Source: Bacteroidales bacterium | Lineage (GTDB): Bacteria; Bacteroidota; Bacteroidia; Bacteroidales; P3 | Reading direction: 5' to 3' | Assembly (NCBI GenBank): GCA_017479385.1 | Contig: JAFVCE010000013.1 | Coordinates: 124,001-188,000, forward strand | Length of the DNA: 64,000 bases | Shown here: piece by piece, positions 7,684 through 18,719 of the stretch | Layout: every line of letters begins with the position of its first letter | Numbering within the stretch: the first letter of the stretch is position 1 | Translations under genes and position numbers: made by a program | Notes under the pieces: model-generated | What the model was told of the DNA's origin: nothing | Databases searched by the model: none | The model's input: only the letters and a program-made list of their open reading frames with translations

Positions 7684-8577
7684 TCAACTACTTGCGGCTC
7701 GGCTGCGGTTCACTATAGCCACGCCGGCGAAAACCAAAATGGCAGCCGCGATTTTGGTGGCGTTCAGTGTATCCATCCCCATCCAAACACCCAGCACCGA
7801 GGCGATGATGGGCTGCATGTAGCCATACATACTAACCAGTGTGGGTCTGATGTTGCGTTGGGCTATGGGTATGAGGTAGTAGGCCACGAATGTGGCAAAG
7901 AAGATGAGGAACGCCACCTCCCACCACACCGTGGCAGGCACGGCTCCGAGGTTGCTCTGACCCAAACCGTGCAGGCTGAGCGGCAAAGTGAGCACGAAGG
8001 CAATCGAGAACATCCACTTCATGAGGTTCACGGTGCTGTAGCGCGCAATCACAGGGCGACAAATGCCGAGGTAGCTGGCAAACGAGAGCGAATTGACCAA
8101 GCACAACACAATGCCGAGCGGTGCCGACTGTCCGCCGCCGCTGTTGCGCTGGGTGATGAACCACACCACGCCGGCAAAGCTCACCGCCACGCCCAGCGCC
8201 TTCTTCCACGTGATAGGCTCGCGCAAGAAGATGGCGGCTATAAACATGGTCATGATGGGCGTAACCGAATTGATGACCGAAAGGGTGACGGGTGCCGTAA
8301 CCTTAATAGCATACAGAAAAGTGAGCTGTGGTATTATCAAGCCCAGTACCGCAGCACCAGCCACAGCCAGCAGGTCGCGCCACCCCAAATGTTCGCGTGG
8401 GGCAAAGGCCGAGGCCGCCCAGAACAGCGCGCCCGCAATCAGCGCCCTCATGCCAAAGAGGAGGCTGGGGGAGAGGTCGCCGTTGTTGGCCATATCCTTA
8501 CACAGCACGACGTTCAGCCCGAAAATGAAGTAGGCACCAAAAGCTGCCAGGTGCCCGATGGCGAGATTGCGTTTCAT
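7684..8577 (-). CDS. DMT-superfamily (EamA) transporter
   Basis: 297 aa from the ATG at 8577. I prefer this start to an upstream frame opening at 8667, because the extra 30 residues are not family-like and MKRNLAIGHLAAFGAYFIFG is a typical first membrane segment. The protein is highly hydrophobic with about ten predicted helices in two EamA halves. The second half holds SMYGYMQPIIASVLGVWMGM, the family's characteristic end-of-repeat region. Members export amino acids, nucleosides or other metabolites across the inner membrane; the substrate cannot be told from sequence. Transcribed leftward, divergent from the ribosomal block, convergent with the zinc peptidase gene. Confidence 0.9.
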   Translation of the reverse strand: MKRNLAIGHLAAFGAYFIFGLNVVLCKDMANNGDLSPSLLFGMRALIAGALFWAASAFAPREHLGWRDLLAVAGAAVLGLIIPQLTFLYAIKVTAPVTLSVINSVTPIMTMFIAAIFLREPITWKKALGVAVSFAGVVWFITQRNSGGGQSAPLGIVLCLVNSLSFASYLGICRPVIARYSTVNLMKWMFSIAFVLTLPLSLHGLGQSNLGAVPATVWWEVAFLIFFATFVAYYLIPIAQRNIRPTLVSMYGYMQPIIASVLGVWMGMDTLNATKIAAAILVFAGVAIVNRSRAASS

Positions 8578-8909
8578 CGGCCTATTCAAAAACTGACACA
8601 ATAGTAACGCAGCGGGGTCGAAAATATTGTGTGCCCCAACACCCAAAAATCTCAAAAAATGTTCCAAATCTGTACCAAAAAACAGTTAATAACCTTGCCA
8701 GAACGCTCCAAAACGGAGTGTTAAATATTTTTGTAACACATTGATTGTCAGTGCCGCCGAAAGATTTTAAGATTTTTTAACAAATTATCTTTCTTGGATG
8801 TTGGTTCAATCGGGAAAAAAGTTGTAATTTTGCAAATCTTTTTTAGGGCAAACTATGCCCAGAAAAGTCAACCGAAATTAGTAACAAAAACAACGATAAA
8901 AACAAAGAA
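8578..8909. other. divergent intergenic region, transporter / rpsL
   Basis: 332 bases without a gene. It holds an imperfect hairpin (AACGCTCC / GGAGTGTT, 8702-8722), the rpsL promoter at 8801-8832 and a leader of about 70 bases. I found no good -7 box for the leftward transporter. Confidence 0.5.
8801..8832 (+). promoter_or_regulatory. promoter of the ribosomal-protein block
   Basis: TTG (8801-8803), 21 bases, then TAATTTTG (8825-8832), matching TAnnTTTG. It lies 77 bases before rpsL and is the only strong promoter ahead of the same-strand genes to 27351. Confidence 0.6.
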
Positions 8910-9293
8910 ATGCCAACAATTCAGCAATTAGTTCGCAAAGGACGTCAGCAGATGGAGTATAAGAGCAAATCTCCCGCCCTCGACAGCTGCCCGCAGCGTC
9001 GTGGCGTCTGCACCCGTGTTTACACCACCACCCCCAAGAAACCTAACTCGGCCATGCGCAAAGTGGCCCGTGTGCGCCTCACCAACCAGAAAGAGGTCAA
9101 CGCCTACATCCCCGGCGAAGGCCACAACCTGCAGGAGCACAGCATTGTGATGATTCGTGGTGGCCGTGTCAAAGACCTCCCTGGTGTGCGTTATCACATC
9201 ATTCGCGGAGCTCTCGATACATCGGGTGTCGACGGTCGTCGCCAACGTCGTTCCAAATACGGTGCCAAACGTCCGAAACAGGCTGCAAAGTAA
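8910..9293 (+). CDS. rpsL: 30S ribosomal protein S12
   Basis: 127 aa. S12 lines the decoding centre. The loop [11 protein letters not shown] keeps the lysine whose mutation gives streptomycin resistance in other bacteria, and the second loop [10 protein letters not shown] keeps its lysine, so the sequence is of the wild-type, drug-sensitive form. First gene of the str part of the block; rpsG follows after 45 bases. Confidence 0.98.
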   Translation: MPTIQQLVRKGRQQMEYKSKSPALDSCPQRRGVCTRVYTTTPKKPNSAMRKVARVRLTNQKEVNAYIPGEGHNLQEHSIVMIRGGRVKDLPGVRYHIIRGALDTSGVDGRRQRRSKYGAKRPKQAAK

Positions 9294-9338
9294 TTCCAGA
9301 AAGTTAAAAGTTGAATGTTTTAAAGACACATAACAGCA

Positions 9339-9806
9339 ATGAGAAAAGCTAAACCAAGAAAACATATCATCCTTCCGGATCCCAAATACAACGACGTGCT
9401 GGTTACCAAGTTCGTCAACAACCTCATGATGGGCGGCAAAAAGACCATTGCCTATAAGATATTCTACGAGGCAATCGACGTGGTTAGCGACCGTACCAAA
9501 GAGGATGGCCTCGAAGTGTGGAAAAAAGCCCTGGCCAACATCACCCCCTCTGTCGAGGTTAAGAGCCGTCGCATTGGTGGTGCCACTTTCCAGGTGCCTA
9601 CCGAAATCCGCCCCGAGCGCAAGCAATCTATCGGCATGAAGAACCTCATAGGCTTCTCGCGCAAACGCAGCGAAAAAACCATGGCCCTCAAACTTGCCGC
9701 CGAAATCCAGGCTGCCTACAAAGAAGAAGGCGCCGCTTTCAAGCGTAAAGAGGACATCCACCGTATGGCCGAAGCCAACAAAGCATTCTCTCACTTCCGT
9801 TTCTAA
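9339..9806 (+). CDS. rpsG: 30S ribosomal protein S7
   Basis: 155 aa. Primary binder of the 3' domain of 16S rRNA, at the head of the 30S subunit near the E site. Recognised by [17 protein letters not shown] at the start and the [20 protein letters not shown] core. It ends KAFSHFRF as in other S7 proteins. Fits the rpsL-rpsG-fusA order. Confidence 0.98.
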   Translation: MRKAKPRKHIILPDPKYNDVLVTKFVNNLMMGGKKTIAYKIFYEAIDVVSDRTKEDGLEVWKKALANITPSVEVKSRRIGGATFQVPTEIRPERKQSIGMKNLIGFSRKRSEKTMALKLAAEIQAAYKEEGAAFKRKEDIHRMAEANKAFSHFRF

Positions 9807-9875
9807 GCAAAAACCGTGCCAAACCGTTTTTGAAACCACTAAATTAACAAACTTTAACACAACCACAAACCAAAA

Positions 9876-11966
9876 ATGTCCGATCTCAACTACACAAGAA
9901 ACATTGGCATCATGGCCCACATCGACGCTGGCAAAACAACCACAACCGAGCGTATCCTCTTCTATACAGGAAAGAACTACAAGCTCGGCGAGACCCACGA
10001 AGGGTCTGCCACGATGGATTGGATGGTGCAGGAGCAGGAGCGTGGCATTACCATCACCTCCGCCGCCACAACGGTGTATTGGGATTGGAACAAGAACCAC
10101 TACAAGTTCAACATCATCGACACCCCTGGCCACGTCGACTTCACTGTCGAGGTCGAGCGCTCGCTCCGCGTGCTCGATGGCGCTATCGCCATCTTCTGCG
10201 CCGTCGGTGGTGTCGAACCACAGTCAGAGACAGTGTGGCGTCAGGCCGACAAATATAAAGTACCGCGCATCGCGTTCATTAATAAAATGGACCGTGCCGG
10301 TGCCGACTTCTTCTCGGTGGTGAACCAAATCAAAGAGCGCCTCGGGGCCAACCCTATCCCGATAGAAATTCCTATCGGTCAGGAAAACCTCTACAAAGGC
10401 GTTGTTAACCTCATCACCAACAAGGCCTTCATTTGGGACGAAGAGTCGAACGGAACCAAGTTCTACGAGGTCCCAATGCCCGACGACCTTAAAGCCACTG
10501 TCGACGAATACCGTCAACGTCTTATCGAAGGCGTGGCCGAGGAGAACGACACCCTCATGGAGAAGTTCTTCGACGACCCAGACTCTATCACCGAAGAGGA
10601 AATTGTGGCCGAAATCCGCAAAGCCACCCTCGCCATGAAGATAGTGCCTGTCATGTGTGGTTCGGCTTTCAAAAACAAAGGCATTCAAACCCTCCTCGAC
10701 GCTGTGGCAGCATTCCTGCCCAGTCCTCTCGACATGAAAGAGGTTGACGGCATTAACCCCAAGACCGAAAAAGAGGAAACCAGGGCCATTAGTTCCAAAG
10801 CCCCATTCTCGGCTTTGGCATTCAAGATAGCCACCGACCCCTATGTGGGCCGTCTCTGCTTCTTCCGCGTCTACAGCGGTTCTCTCGAATCTGGTTCCTA
10901 TGTCTACAACGCCAACACTGGCAAGAAGGAGCGTATCTCGCGCATAATGCAGATGCACTCTAACAAGCAGAATCCACTCGACAGAATCGAGGCTGGCGAC
11001 ATCGGAGCTGCTGTCGGTTTCAAGGATATCAAGACCGGTCACACCCTGTGCGACGAGGCTCACCCTATTATCCTCGAATCGATGAAGTTCCCTGAGCCCG
11101 TCATTAGTATCGCTGTCGAACCTCTTACGCAGGCCGATATGGACAAGCTGACTAATGCTCTGCTCAAACTTGCCGAAGAAGACCCCACGTTCCGCGTCAA
11201 GACCGACGAAGTTAGCGGCCAGACCGTTATTAGTGGTATGGGCGAGTTGCACCTCGACATCATCATGGACCGCCTGCGCCGCGAATTTGGTGTGCAAGTC
11301 AACCAGGGTCGTCCCGAGGTGGCCTACAAAGAGGCAATCACCCAGACTGTTCAGCACCACGAGGTCTATAAAAAACAGACTGGTGGTAAAGGTAAATTTG
11401 CTGACATACTATTCGAAATTGGTCCAGCCGACGAAGGTTTTGTTGGTCTGCAGTTCATCAACGAGGTCAAGGGCGGCAACATCCCGAAGGAGTATATGCC
11501 AGCCATCGAAAAAGGCTTTAAAGAGGCCATGCTGAACGGTGTGCTTGCTGGCTATCCTATGGACAGCATGAAAGTGCGTGTCATCGATGGTTCGTTCCAC
11601 CCTGTCGATTCAGACCAACTTTCGTTTGAGTTGTGCGCCAAGATTGGCTTCAAAACCGCTTGTCGCAAAGCGGCTCCCGTGTTGCTCGAACCTATAATGA
11701 AACTCGAGGTTCTTACCCCAGATGCTTATGTGGGCGATGTCACTGGCGACCTCAACCGTCGTCGCGGTATGCTCGAGAACATCACAGCCAAAGTTGGTGC
11801 CCAAGCTATCCATGCCAAGGTGCCTCTCGAGCAGATGTTTGGCTATGTCACAGCGTTGCGCACCATCACATCGGGCCGTGCCAATTCCACAATGGAGTTC
11901 TCGCACTATGCCGAAGTGACGCGCGACCAGCAGGAGGCTATATTAAAGAATAAAAATAATTATTAA
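9876..11966 (+). CDS. fusA: elongation factor G
   Basis: 696 aa. GTPase that drives translocation and, with RRF, ribosome recycling. G motifs are intact: [14 protein letters not shown] (P-loop), [10 protein letters not shown] (switch I), [12 protein letters not shown] and CGSAFKNKG. Domain IV is recognisable by [21 protein letters not shown]. The C-terminal segment [20 protein letters not shown] is typical of translocating EF-G. tuf does not follow; rpsJ begins 20 bases downstream, so the str and S10 operons are joined here. Confidence 0.98.
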   Translation: MSDLNYTRNIGIMAHIDAGKTTTTERILFYTGKNYKLGETHEGSATMDWMVQEQERGITITSAATTVYWDWNKNHYKFNIIDTPGHVDFTVEVERSLRVLDGAIAIFCAVGGVEPQSETVWRQADKYKVPRIAFINKMDRAGADFFSVVNQIKERLGANPIPIEIPIGQENLYKGVVNLITNKAFIWDEESNGTKFYEVPMPDDLKATVDEYRQRLIEGVAEENDTLMEKFFDDPDSITEEEIVAEIRKATLAMKIVPVMCGSAFKNKGIQTLLDAVAAFLPSPLDMKEVDGINPKTEKEETRAISSKAPFSALAFKIATDPYVGRLCFFRVYSGSLESGSYVYNANTGKKERISRIMQMHSNKQNPLDRIEAGDIGAAVGFKDIKTGHTLCDEAHPIILESMKFPEPVISIAVEPLTQADMDKLTNALLKLAEEDPTFRVKTDEVSGQTVISGMGELHLDIIMDRLRREFGVQVNQGRPEVAYKEAITQTVQHHEVYKKQTGGKGKFADILFEIGPADEGFVGLQFINEVKGGNIPKEYMPAIEKGFKEAMLNGVLAGYPMDSMKVRVIDGSFHPVDSDQLSFELCAKIGFKTACRKAAPVLLEPIMKLEVLTPDAYVGDVTGDLNRRRGMLENITAKVGAQAIHAKVPLEQMFGYVTALRTITSGRANSTMEFSHYAEVTRDQQEAILKNKNNY

Positions 11967-11986
11967 TAATAAATAACTTAAAAACC

Positions 11987-12295
11987 GTGAGTCAAAGAAT
12001 CAGAATCAAACTCAAATCTTACGACCACAATCTCGTCGACAAATCCGCCGAGAAGATCGTTAAGACCGTCAAGATGACGGGAGCTGTGGTTAACGGTCCT
12101 ATACCGCTGCCCACAAACAAGAAAATCTTCACAGTCAACCGTTCGACCTTCGTCAATAAGAAGTCTCGCGAACAGTTCGAGTTGAGCTCGTACAAACGTC
12201 TTATGGACATCGAGATTAACGACCGTACCAAGACCATCGATGCTCTTATGAAACTCGAGCTCCCGAGTGGTGTGGAAGTAGAAATCAAAGTGTGA
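11987..12295 (+). CDS. rpsJ: 30S ribosomal protein S10
   Basis: 102 aa. S10 belongs to the 30S head and also works with NusB in antitermination. It starts at a GTG (11987), with no in-frame ATG that keeps the conserved [20 protein letters not shown] start. The [20 protein letters not shown] loop is normal. First gene of the S10 segment. Confidence 0.97.
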   Translation: MSQRIRIKLKSYDHNLVDKSAEKIVKTVKMTGAVVNGPIPLPTNKKIFTVNRSTFVNKKSREQFELSSYKRLMDIEINDRTKTIDALMKLELPSGVEVEIKV

Positions 12296-12361
12296 AATCA
12301 GTCAGCCAATGTCGTTAGATAAGCTGAAAGTCTAATCAATCAAAAAACAATCCAAACTAAA

Positions 12362-12991
12362 ATGTCAGGATTAATAGGTAAAAAAATTGGTATGACCAGT
12401 CTTTTTGATGCCGACGGAAAACAGATTCCGTGCACAGTGATTGAAGCTGGTCCTTGTGTTGTTACACAAGTCAAAACAAAAGAAACAGATGGCTACGATG
12501 CCATCCAGTTGGGATTTGGCGAGCAGAAAGAGTCTCGCACCACCAAGCCCATGAGAGGCCACTTCGCCAAAGCTGGTACCACTCCCAAGCGTTATTTGGC
12601 CGAGTTCTCTCGTTTTGAAGAAGGTCACAAAAAGAAATTCGGCGAAATCCTCACCGTCGAGGTGTTCCAAGAAGGCGAATTTGTCGACGTCGTTGGAACC
12701 TCCAAAGGTAAAGGCTTCCAGGGTGTTGTGACCCGTCATGGCTTTGGCGGTGTTGGCGACCTCACCCACGGTCAGCACGACCGTCTCCGTGCTCCTGGTT
12801 CGGTAGGTGCTTCGTCATACCCCTCGCGCGTTTTCAAAGGTATGCGTATGGCTGGCCAGATGGGCAACCACCGTGTGAAAGTTCAAAACCTCCAGGTTGT
12901 CAAAATCATTGCCGAGAAAAATCTCATGTTAGTTAAAGGTTCTGTACCCGGACCCAAAGGTTCAATTTTAAAACTTGAAAGATGGAGTTAA
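12362..12991 (+). CDS. rplC: 50S ribosomal protein L3
   Basis: 209 aa. Early-assembly protein reaching the peptidyl-transferase region. Shows [18 protein letters not shown] at the start and the conserved [20 protein letters not shown] and [18 protein letters not shown] loops. Its last codons overlap the start of rplD by 10 bases. Confidence 0.98.
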   Translation: MSGLIGKKIGMTSLFDADGKQIPCTVIEAGPCVVTQVKTKETDGYDAIQLGFGEQKESRTTKPMRGHFAKAGTTPKRYLAEFSRFEEGHKKKFGEILTVEVFQEGEFVDVVGTSKGKGFQGVVTRHGFGGVGDLTHGQHDRLRAPGSVGASSYPSRVFKGMRMAGQMGNHRVKVQNLQVVKIIAEKNLMLVKGSVPGPKGSILKLERWS

Positions 12992-13614
12992 AAGTCTATA
13001 ACATCAACGGAAGCGAGACCGGTAGAACCATCACCCTTGACGATTCTATCTTCGCAATTCAGCCCAACGACCATGCAATATACCTTGATGTCAAGCAATT
13101 CATGGCAGACAACCGTCAGGGCACTCATAAAGCCAAAGAGCGTAGCGAAAACGCCCATAGTACCCGTAAACTCAAACGCCAAAAAGGCACCGGTGGTGCC
13201 CGTTCGGGCGATTTGAAGAGCCCTGTATTTGTTGGTGGCGGTACCATCTTCGGACCCAAACCGAGAGATTATCGTTTCAAACTCAACATAAAAGTGAAGC
13301 GTTTGGCCCGTCGCTCGGCTTTGAGTTATAAAGTTACCGACAATGCTTTGACTGTTGTCGAGAACTTCTCGCTCGAAGCTCCCAAGACCAAAAAGATGAT
13401 TGAAATTCTCAACAATTTGAAAATTAATGATAAAAAATCATTAATTGTTGTTGAAAAACCAAATAATTTCGTATCTTTGTCTGCTAGAAACCTGCAGAAC
13501 GTGCGCGTGGTAAGTGTCGGAGAATTAAATACTTACGACATTATGAATGCCACAAATCTCGTGCTCTGTGAGGGTTCAATTGCAGAAATTAGCCGCGTTT
13601 TGGCAACAAAATAA
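12982..13614 (+). CDS. rplD: 50S ribosomal protein L4
   Basis: 210 aa. L4 lines the exit tunnel. The extended loop [35 protein letters not shown] is intact. Overlaps rplC by 10 bases, implying coupled translation. Odd: between about 13420 and 13485 codons turn sharply A/T-rich (AAT, AAA, TTA, ATT) and the DNA holds a perfect 10-bp palindrome followed by a promoter-like element. Confidence 0.97.
   Translation: MELKVYNINGSETGRTITLDDSIFAIQPNDHAIYLDVKQFMADNRQGTHKAKERSENAHSTRKLKRQKGTGGARSGDLKSPVFVGGGTIFGPKPRDYRFKLNIKVKRLARRSALSYKVTDNALTVVENFSLEAPKTKKMIEILNNLKINDKKSLIVVEKPNNFVSLSARNLQNVRVVSVGELNTYDIMNATNLVLCEGSIAEISRVLATK
13422..13479 (+). promoter_or_regulatory. palindrome and promoter-like element inside rplD
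   Basis: AATTAATGAT (13422-13431), 5 A residues, ATCATTAATT (13437-13446) form a perfect hairpin. TTGTTG follows at 13448-13453, then TATCTTTG at 13472-13479, 18-21 bases later. This is a full match to the local promoter type inside a coding sequence. It could serve as an internal start for rplW onward, or be coincidence in an A/T-rich patch. Confidence 0.35.
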
Positions 13615-13650
13615 CAAAGAGAGTAAGGTAAATTAAGAAAATTTAACAAA

Positions 13651-14001
13651 ATGAATATCATAATAAAACCGCTGATAAGTGAGAAGATGTCCCGACTTAC
13701 CGAAGACGCCGCCGCACCTCGCCTCACCCGCATTCAGCGCAAGAAGAATAAGCCCGAACCCGTCGCGCACAACCGCTACGGTTTTGTCGTTGACAAACGC
13801 GCCAATAAGATTGAAATCAAGAATGCTGTTGAAAAGTTCTATGATGTTAAGGTAATCGACGTTAACACCATGAACTATTCTGGTAAAAGAAAGGCTCGTT
13901 ACACCAAAGCTGGTTTCCTACAGGGTCGTACAAACGCCTTCAAGAAGGCTATTGTAACCTTGGCTGAGGGTAACACCATTGACTTCTACGCAAGCATCTA
14001 A
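13651..14001 (+). CDS. rplW: 50S ribosomal protein L23
   Basis: 116 aa. Sits at the tunnel exit and docks trigger factor and SRP. The start NIIIKPLISEKMSRLTEDA is typical. An insert rich in Arg/Lys (about residues 25-40, RLTRIQRKKNKPEPVAHN) precedes YGFVVDKRANKIEIKNAVEK. The end AIVTLAEGNTIDFYASI is normal. rplB follows after 82 bases. Confidence 0.96.
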   Translation: MNIIIKPLISEKMSRLTEDAAAPRLTRIQRKKNKPEPVAHNRYGFVVDKRANKIEIKNAVEKFYDVKVIDVNTMNYSGKRKARYTKAGFLQGRTNAFKKAIVTLAEGNTIDFYASI

Positions 14002-14083
14002 GAAAACAGACACAATATCTGTAGAAAAAGAATAAACATTAATAGTTAAGTCCACTGATAAGAGACTGATAAGAAACAAAGAA

Positions 14084-14908
14084 ATGGCTTTAAAGAAAAT
14101 TAAACCTACAACTCCGGGTCAACGTCACAAGATTGTTGTGACCAACGATGACATTACTACGTCGAAACCCGAGAAGAGCCTTGTTTATGGTATCCGCAAA
14201 TCGGGTGGCCGTAATAACCAGGGCAAGATGACCATGCGCTACATCGGCGGTGGCCACAAACAGTTGTATCGTTTTGTCGACTTCAAGAGAGACAAAGACA
14301 ATATCCCCGCAACTGTCAAGACAATAGAATACGACCCCAACCGCAGTTCTCGCATAGCCCTCGTGGTTTATGCCGATGGTGAGAAGCGTTACATCCTTGC
14401 TCCTCAAGGTTTGAGCGTCGGTCAGGTTGTAATGTCTGGCAAAGGCGTTGCCCCTGAAATCGGCAACACCCTGACTTTGGCAGAAATACCTTTTGGTACC
14501 CTAATCCACAATATCGAACTCCGTCCTGGTCAAGGTGCCAAAATGGTTCGTTCGGCTGGCGCTTATGCACAGCTCATGTCTCGTGACGACAAGTACGCAA
14601 TAATAAAAATGCCCAGCGGCGAAATGCGCATGATACTTCAGGCTTGCCGTGCCACTGTAGGCATTGTCTCCAACCCCGAGCACAACCTCGAAGTTGGTGG
14701 TAAGGCTGGTCGTAGCCGTCACCTCGGTCGCCGTCCGCGCAACCGTGGCGTTGTTATGAACCCCGTTGACCACCCAATGGGCGGTGGTGAAGGCCGTCAG
14801 ACTGGTGGCCATCCTCGTTCGCGTAAGGGTATCCCGGCTAAGGGTTACAAGACTCGTTCTCCTAAGAAGCAGTCGAGTAAGTACATAGTCGAAAGAAGAA
14901 AGAAGTAA
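14084..14908 (+). CDS. rplB: 50S ribosomal protein L2
   Basis: 274 aa. Needed for subunit association and peptidyl transfer. The [20 protein letters not shown] segment and the conserved [19 protein letters not shown] loop, which carries the functionally important His, are intact. The tail is basic ([13 protein letters not shown]). Confidence 0.98.
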   Translation: MALKKIKPTTPGQRHKIVVTNDDITTSKPEKSLVYGIRKSGGRNNQGKMTMRYIGGGHKQLYRFVDFKRDKDNIPATVKTIEYDPNRSSRIALVVYADGEKRYILAPQGLSVGQVVMSGKGVAPEIGNTLTLAEIPFGTLIHNIELRPGQGAKMVRSAGAYAQLMSRDDKYAIIKMPSGEMRMILQACRATVGIVSNPEHNLEVGGKAGRSRHLGRRPRNRGVVMNPVDHPMGGGEGRQTGGHPRSRKGIPAKGYKTRSPKKQSSKYIVERRKK

Positions 14909-14929
14909 TTTAAGAAAAAAGAAGAAACA

Positions 14930-15208
14930 ATGAGTCGTTCGTTAAAAAAAGGACCTTATATATTCCATAAACTGGAAAAAAGAGTCATTGAAGCCCAACA
15001 GTCGAACAAGAAAGTAACCATCAAAACATGGTCACGCGCCTCGATGATTTCCCCCGATTTTGTGGGTCAAACCATCGCAGTTCACAATGGCAATAAGTTC
15101 ATCCCCGTCTATGTTACAGAGAACATGGTGGGTCACAAACTTGGCGAATTTGCCCCTACTCGCATCTTCAGAGGCCATGCAGGTTCAAAAGACAAAGGTA
15201 AAAAGTAA
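14930..15208 (+). CDS. rpsS: 30S ribosomal protein S19
   Basis: 92 aa. 30S head protein next to S13. Begins [18 protein letters not shown] and contains [18 protein letters not shown], both family signatures. 21 bases after rplB, 16 before rplV. Confidence 0.98.
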   Translation: MSRSLKKGPYIFHKLEKRVIEAQQSNKKVTIKTWSRASMISPDFVGQTIAVHNGNKFIPVYVTENMVGHKLGEFAPTRIFRGHAGSKDKGKK

Positions 15209-15224
15209 ATATTAATAAGAAGAA

Positions 15225-15656
15225 ATGGGACGTAGAAAACATAACAGTGCAGAAGCACGCAAAGAAGCCAACAAGACCCTCTATGTGGCAAAGTTGATGA
15301 ATAACCCCACTTCGCCACGCAAGACACGTCTTGTCGCCGACTTGATACGCGGCGTTGATGTTGACAAAGCCCTCGGCATCCTCCAATACAATCCTAGAGA
15401 ATCCGCCCCTAAAATGCGCAAGCTCCTCCTCTCGGCCATCGCTAACTGGCAGGCCAAGAACGAAGGCCGTCGCATCGAGGATAGTCAGCTCTATGTCAAA
15501 CAAATCATGGTCGACGAAGGCCGTACCATGAAGCGTATGCGTACCGCCCCCCAGGGCCGTGGCTACAGAATCCGCAAGCGCAGCAACCATATTACCATGA
15601 TACTTGGTAGCCGTGTTGACGAGGCCCCCGTGGCAGCCCAGCAGACAGAAGAATAA
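15225..15656 (+). CDS. rplV: 50S ribosomal protein L22
   Basis: 143 aa. Lines the exit tunnel. Contains [20 protein letters not shown] and the beta-hairpin region [20 protein letters not shown]. The last ~15 residues are an acidic, Ala/Gln-rich extension beyond the core, a common style of tail in this phylum. Confidence 0.97.
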   Translation: MGRRKHNSAEARKEANKTLYVAKLMNNPTSPRKTRLVADLIRGVDVDKALGILQYNPRESAPKMRKLLLSAIANWQAKNEGRRIEDSQLYVKQIMVDEGRTMKRMRTAPQGRGYRIRKRSNHITMILGSRVDEAPVAAQQTEE

Positions 15657-15687
15657 TCACAACAAATCAAAAAGAAGAAACTAAACA

Positions 15688-16440
15688 ATGGGACAAAAAA
15701 CTAACCCAATTGGCAATCGCTTAGGTATCATCCGCGGCTGGGACTCTAACTGGTACGGCGGAAGAAAATTTGAGCAAAAACTCGTTGAGGACGACAAGAT
15801 ACGCAAATACCTCAGTGCCCGCCTCGCAAAAGCTGGCATATCGAAAATCTATATTGAGCGTACTCTCAAACTCCTCACCGTTACAATCAGCACCGCTCGT
15901 CCTGGCCTCATTATTGGTAAAGACGGTGCCGAGGTGAAGAAACTAAAAGGAGAGTTGAAAAAGCTCACTGGCAAAGAGGCTCAAATCAACATCTCCGAGG
16001 TGAAACGCCCCGAAATGGATGCTGTACTCGTGGCACAAAATATTGCTAAGCAAATCGAAGGCCGTATCCAGTACCGCAGAGCTATCAAAAACGCCATCTC
16101 CTCCACCATGCGTGTTGGAGCCGAAGGTATCAAGGTATCTATTGCCGGTCGTATCGGTGGCGCCGAAATTGCTCGCAGCGAGCATTTCAAAGAGGGCCGC
16201 ACCCCGCTTCATACGCTCCGTGCCGATATTGACTATGCCAACGCCGAGGCACATACGACTTACGGTCGTATTGGCATTAAGGTTTGGATATGCAGAGGCT
16301 TGGTCTACGGCAAACGTGAGCTTGTTCCTTCAACTGTCGGTGGAATGCAGAAAGACCATCGCCCTGGTATTCAAGGAGAACGCCGTATGCCCAGTGGCTC
16401 CCCCCGTCGCCGCATGAGCAACAGAACAAATAACAAATAA
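15688..16440 (+). CDS. rpsC: 30S ribosomal protein S3
   Basis: 250 aa. Part of the mRNA entry site with helicase activity in the family. The KH domain contains [20 protein letters not shown]. The C-terminal domain has [20 protein letters not shown] and GRIGIKVWI. The C-terminus is basic. Fits L22-S3-L16 order. Confidence 0.98.
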   Translation: MGQKTNPIGNRLGIIRGWDSNWYGGRKFEQKLVEDDKIRKYLSARLAKAGISKIYIERTLKLLTVTISTARPGLIIGKDGAEVKKLKGELKKLTGKEAQINISEVKRPEMDAVLVAQNIAKQIEGRIQYRRAIKNAISSTMRVGAEGIKVSIAGRIGGAEIARSEHFKEGRTPLHTLRADIDYANAEAHTTYGRIGIKVWICRGLVYGKRELVPSTVGGMQKDHRPGIQGERRMPSGSPRRRMSNRTNNK

Positions 16441-16498
16441 CAATAGTTTAGCGGAAAAGCTTTATAGTCAAGCACTAAACTCTAAACAATAAAAAGAA

Positions 16499-16921
16499 AT
16501 GTTACAACCCAAGAAAACAAGATATAGAAAGCAGCAAAAGGGTAAAATCAAAGGCAATGCATTCCGGGGACACGAACTCGCATTCGGCACATTCGGAATA
16601 AAATCCCTCGAGACCTGTTTCATCACAGGCCGTCAAATAGAGGCTGCTCGTCAAGCTGTAACACGTCACATGAAACGTGAAGGCCAAATATGGATACGCA
16701 TCTTCCCAGACAAACCCATCACCAAAAAACCTAACGAGGTCCGTATGGGTAAAGGTAAGGGTGCCCCTGAATATTTCGTGGCTCGCGTAATGCCAGGAAC
16801 TATCCTCTTCGAGTGCGAAGGCGTCCCGATGGATACTGCTAAAGAAGCCCTCCGTTTGGCTGCCCAAAAACTCCCCATCTCGACCAAATTCGTCGTCAAA
16901 AGAGATTACATCGAAGATTAA
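16499..16921 (+). CDS. rplP: 50S ribosomal protein L16
   Basis: 140 aa. Contacts A-site tRNA and organises the 5S rRNA region. Starts [18 protein letters not shown] and contains [23 protein letters not shown] and [20 protein letters not shown] signatures. Eighteen bases before rpmC. Confidence 0.97.
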   Translation: MLQPKKTRYRKQQKGKIKGNAFRGHELAFGTFGIKSLETCFITGRQIEAARQAVTRHMKREGQIWIRIFPDKPITKKPNEVRMGKGKGAPEYFVARVMPGTILFECEGVPMDTAKEALRLAAQKLPISTKFVVKRDYIED

Positions 16922-16939
16922 AAGAATAGAGAAACAGTC

Positions 16940-17143
16940 ATGAAAAACCAAATCGTTTTAAAAGAGCTCTCGACTGCCGAACTAAAGGAGAAACTCGATA
17001 CCGAACGCGATATGTATCAGAAGATGCTGCTGACCCATGCCGTTTCGCCGCTCGAGAACCCCAACAAAATCAAAGAAAGTAGAAAAAACATTGCCCGCTA
17101 CCTCACCGAGCTTCGTGCCCGTGAAATTGCAGAACAAAAATAA
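16940..17143 (+). CDS. rpmC: 50S ribosomal protein L29
   Basis: 67 aa helical hairpin protein near the tunnel exit, beside L23. Reads KELSTAELKEKLDTERDMYQ, then NPNKIKESRKNIARYLTELR, both typical. The position between L16 and S17 confirms the call. Confidence 0.96.
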   Translation: MKNQIVLKELSTAELKEKLDTERDMYQKMLLTHAVSPLENPNKIKESRKNIARYLTELRAREIAEQK

Positions 17144-17167
17144 CGGCAATATCAAATTCACTACAAG

Positions 17168-17422
17168 ATGGAAAGAAATTTAAGAAAAGAAAGAATAGGT
17201 GTTGTCGTTAGCAACAAGATGGAGAAATCCATTGTTATTCTCGTAGAACGCAAGGTGAAGCATCCAAAATATGGCAAGTTCGTCAAGAAGTCGACCAAAT
17301 TTATGGCACACGACGAGCAAAACACAGCTAACATCGGCGACACTGTCCGTATTATGGAGACCCGCCCACTCAGCAAAAACAAATGCTGGCGTCTCGTTGA
17401 AGTAATCGAGAGAGCTAAGTAA
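17168..17422 (+). CDS. rpsQ: 30S ribosomal protein S17
   Basis: 84 aa OB-fold primary rRNA-binding protein. [20 protein letters not shown] and [19 protein letters not shown] match the family, as does the [20 protein letters not shown] signature near the C-terminus. Confidence 0.97.
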   Translation: MERNLRKERIGVVVSNKMEKSIVILVERKVKHPKYGKFVKKSTKFMAHDEQNTANIGDTVRIMETRPLSKNKCWRLVEVIERAK

Positions 17423-17450
17423 CCCTACAAGAAAAAAAGAAGAAAAAGAA

Positions 17451-17819
17451 ATGATACAACAAGAAACAAGAATGACCGTTGCCGACAACAGTGGCGCCAA
17501 GAGTGCACTCTGCATCCGCGTTTTGGGTGGCACAAAGAAACGCTACGCCTCTATCGGGGACACTATCGTGGTGGCTATAAAAGATGCCATCCCGTCTGGC
17601 AACATAAAAAAAGGAGCTGTTTCGAAAGCCGTCGTAGTCCGCACCAAGAAGGAAATCCGCCGTCAAGATGGTTCTTACATCCGCTTCGACGACAATGCGT
17701 GTGTTCTCCTCACCGCGGCCGACGAAATGCGTGGAACCCGTATTTTCGGACCTGTGGGACGCGAACTTCGTGAAAAGCAGTTTATGAAAATCGTCTCTTT
17801 GGCTCCTGAAGTATTGTAA
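17451..17819 (+). CDS. rplN: 50S ribosomal protein L14
   Basis: 122 aa. Forms intersubunit bridges with 16S rRNA. Starts [20 protein letters not shown] and contains [20 protein letters not shown], both highly conserved. Starts the spc-like portion. Confidence 0.98.
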   Translation: MIQQETRMTVADNSGAKSALCIRVLGGTKKRYASIGDTIVVAIKDAIPSGNIKKGAVSKAVVVRTKKEIRRQDGSYIRFDDNACVLLTAADEMRGTRIFGPVGRELREKQFMKIVSLAPEVL

Positions 17820-17838
17820 AAAATAAAAAGAAGAAACC

Positions 17839-18153
17839 ATGAAATTGCACATCAAAAAAGGAGATATGGTCAAGGTTATTGCCGGAGACGACAAAGGTAA
17901 GGTCTCGAAGGTCCTTAAAGTCTTCCCCGAAGCAAATAAAGCCATTGTAGAAGGTGTCAACGTCAACAAAAAACATACCAAACCCAGTGCCAAAAACACA
18001 CAAGGAGGCATTGTTGACCAAGAAGCTCCCGTTCACATCTCCAACCTAATGCTTATGGATGGGAAAACTCCTACCCGCATCGGCCGCAAGCTCGATGAGA
18101 AAACCGGTAAAATAGTTCGTTATTCCAAAAAATCAGGGGAGGTAATCAAGTAA
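17839..18153 (+). CDS. rplX: 50S ribosomal protein L24
   Basis: 104 aa assembly initiator with a KOW motif near residues 5-35 ([20 protein letters not shown]). The final A of its TAA is the first base of the rplE ATG (TAATG), so translation of the pair is probably coupled. Confidence 0.97.
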   Translation: MKLHIKKGDMVKVIAGDDKGKVSKVLKVFPEANKAIVEGVNVNKKHTKPSAKNTQGGIVDQEAPVHISNLMLMDGKTPTRIGRKLDEKTGKIVRYSKKSGEVIK

Positions 18154-18713
18154 TGGCATATACACCGACATTAAAAACCAAGTATAAAGAGGAAATTGTA
18201 GCCAACCTGATGAAGGAGTATGGCTATAAAACCGTCATGCAGTGCCCTCGCCTGCTCAAAATTACTTTGAACCAAGGCCTTGGCAAGGCAGCTATAGCCG
18301 ATAAGAAAGTTATCGACAAAGGTATTGAAGAAATGACTCTTATCGCTGGCCAAAGAGCTGTTGCTACCAAGTCTCGCAAAGATATATCGAACTTCAAGCT
18401 GCGCCGCGGTATGCCCATTGGCGTCCGCGTCACCCTGCGTGGTGAACGTATGTATGAGTTCCTCGAGCGTCTTGTGACTGCTTCTATCCCTCGTATCCGC
18501 GACTTCCGTGGTATCAACGACAAGGGATTTGACGGAAAAGGTAACTATACTTTTGGAATATCCGAGCAGATTATATTCCCCGAGATTGATATCGACAAGA
18601 TTGATAGAATCCAGGGTATGGACATTACGTTCGTCACAACTGCCAGCACAGACAAAGAGGCAATGTCCCTCCTTAAACAATTCGGCTTACCGTTCAAGAA
18701 TCAACAAAAATAA
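18153..18713 (+). CDS. rplE: 50S ribosomal protein L5
   Basis: 186 aa. Binds 5S rRNA and contacts P-site tRNA. Contains [22 protein letters not shown] N-terminal sequence, the [19 protein letters not shown] loop and the [21 protein letters not shown]-terminal signature. One-base overlap with rplX and 6 bases before rpsN. Confidence 0.98.
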   Translation: MAYTPTLKTKYKEEIVANLMKEYGYKTVMQCPRLLKITLNQGLGKAAIADKKVIDKGIEEMTLIAGQRAVATKSRKDISNFKLRRGMPIGVRVTLRGERMYEFLERLVTASIPRIRDFRGINDKGFDGKGNYTFGISEQIIFPEIDIDKIDRIQGMDITFVTTASTDKEAMSLLKQFGLPFKNQQK

Positions 18714-18719
18714 TAAGTA

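Noticed and set aside
8578..8667. 30-residue upstream extension of the DMT transporter
   Set aside because: The extra residues are not membrane-like or family-like and the ATG at 8577 begins a normal first helix.
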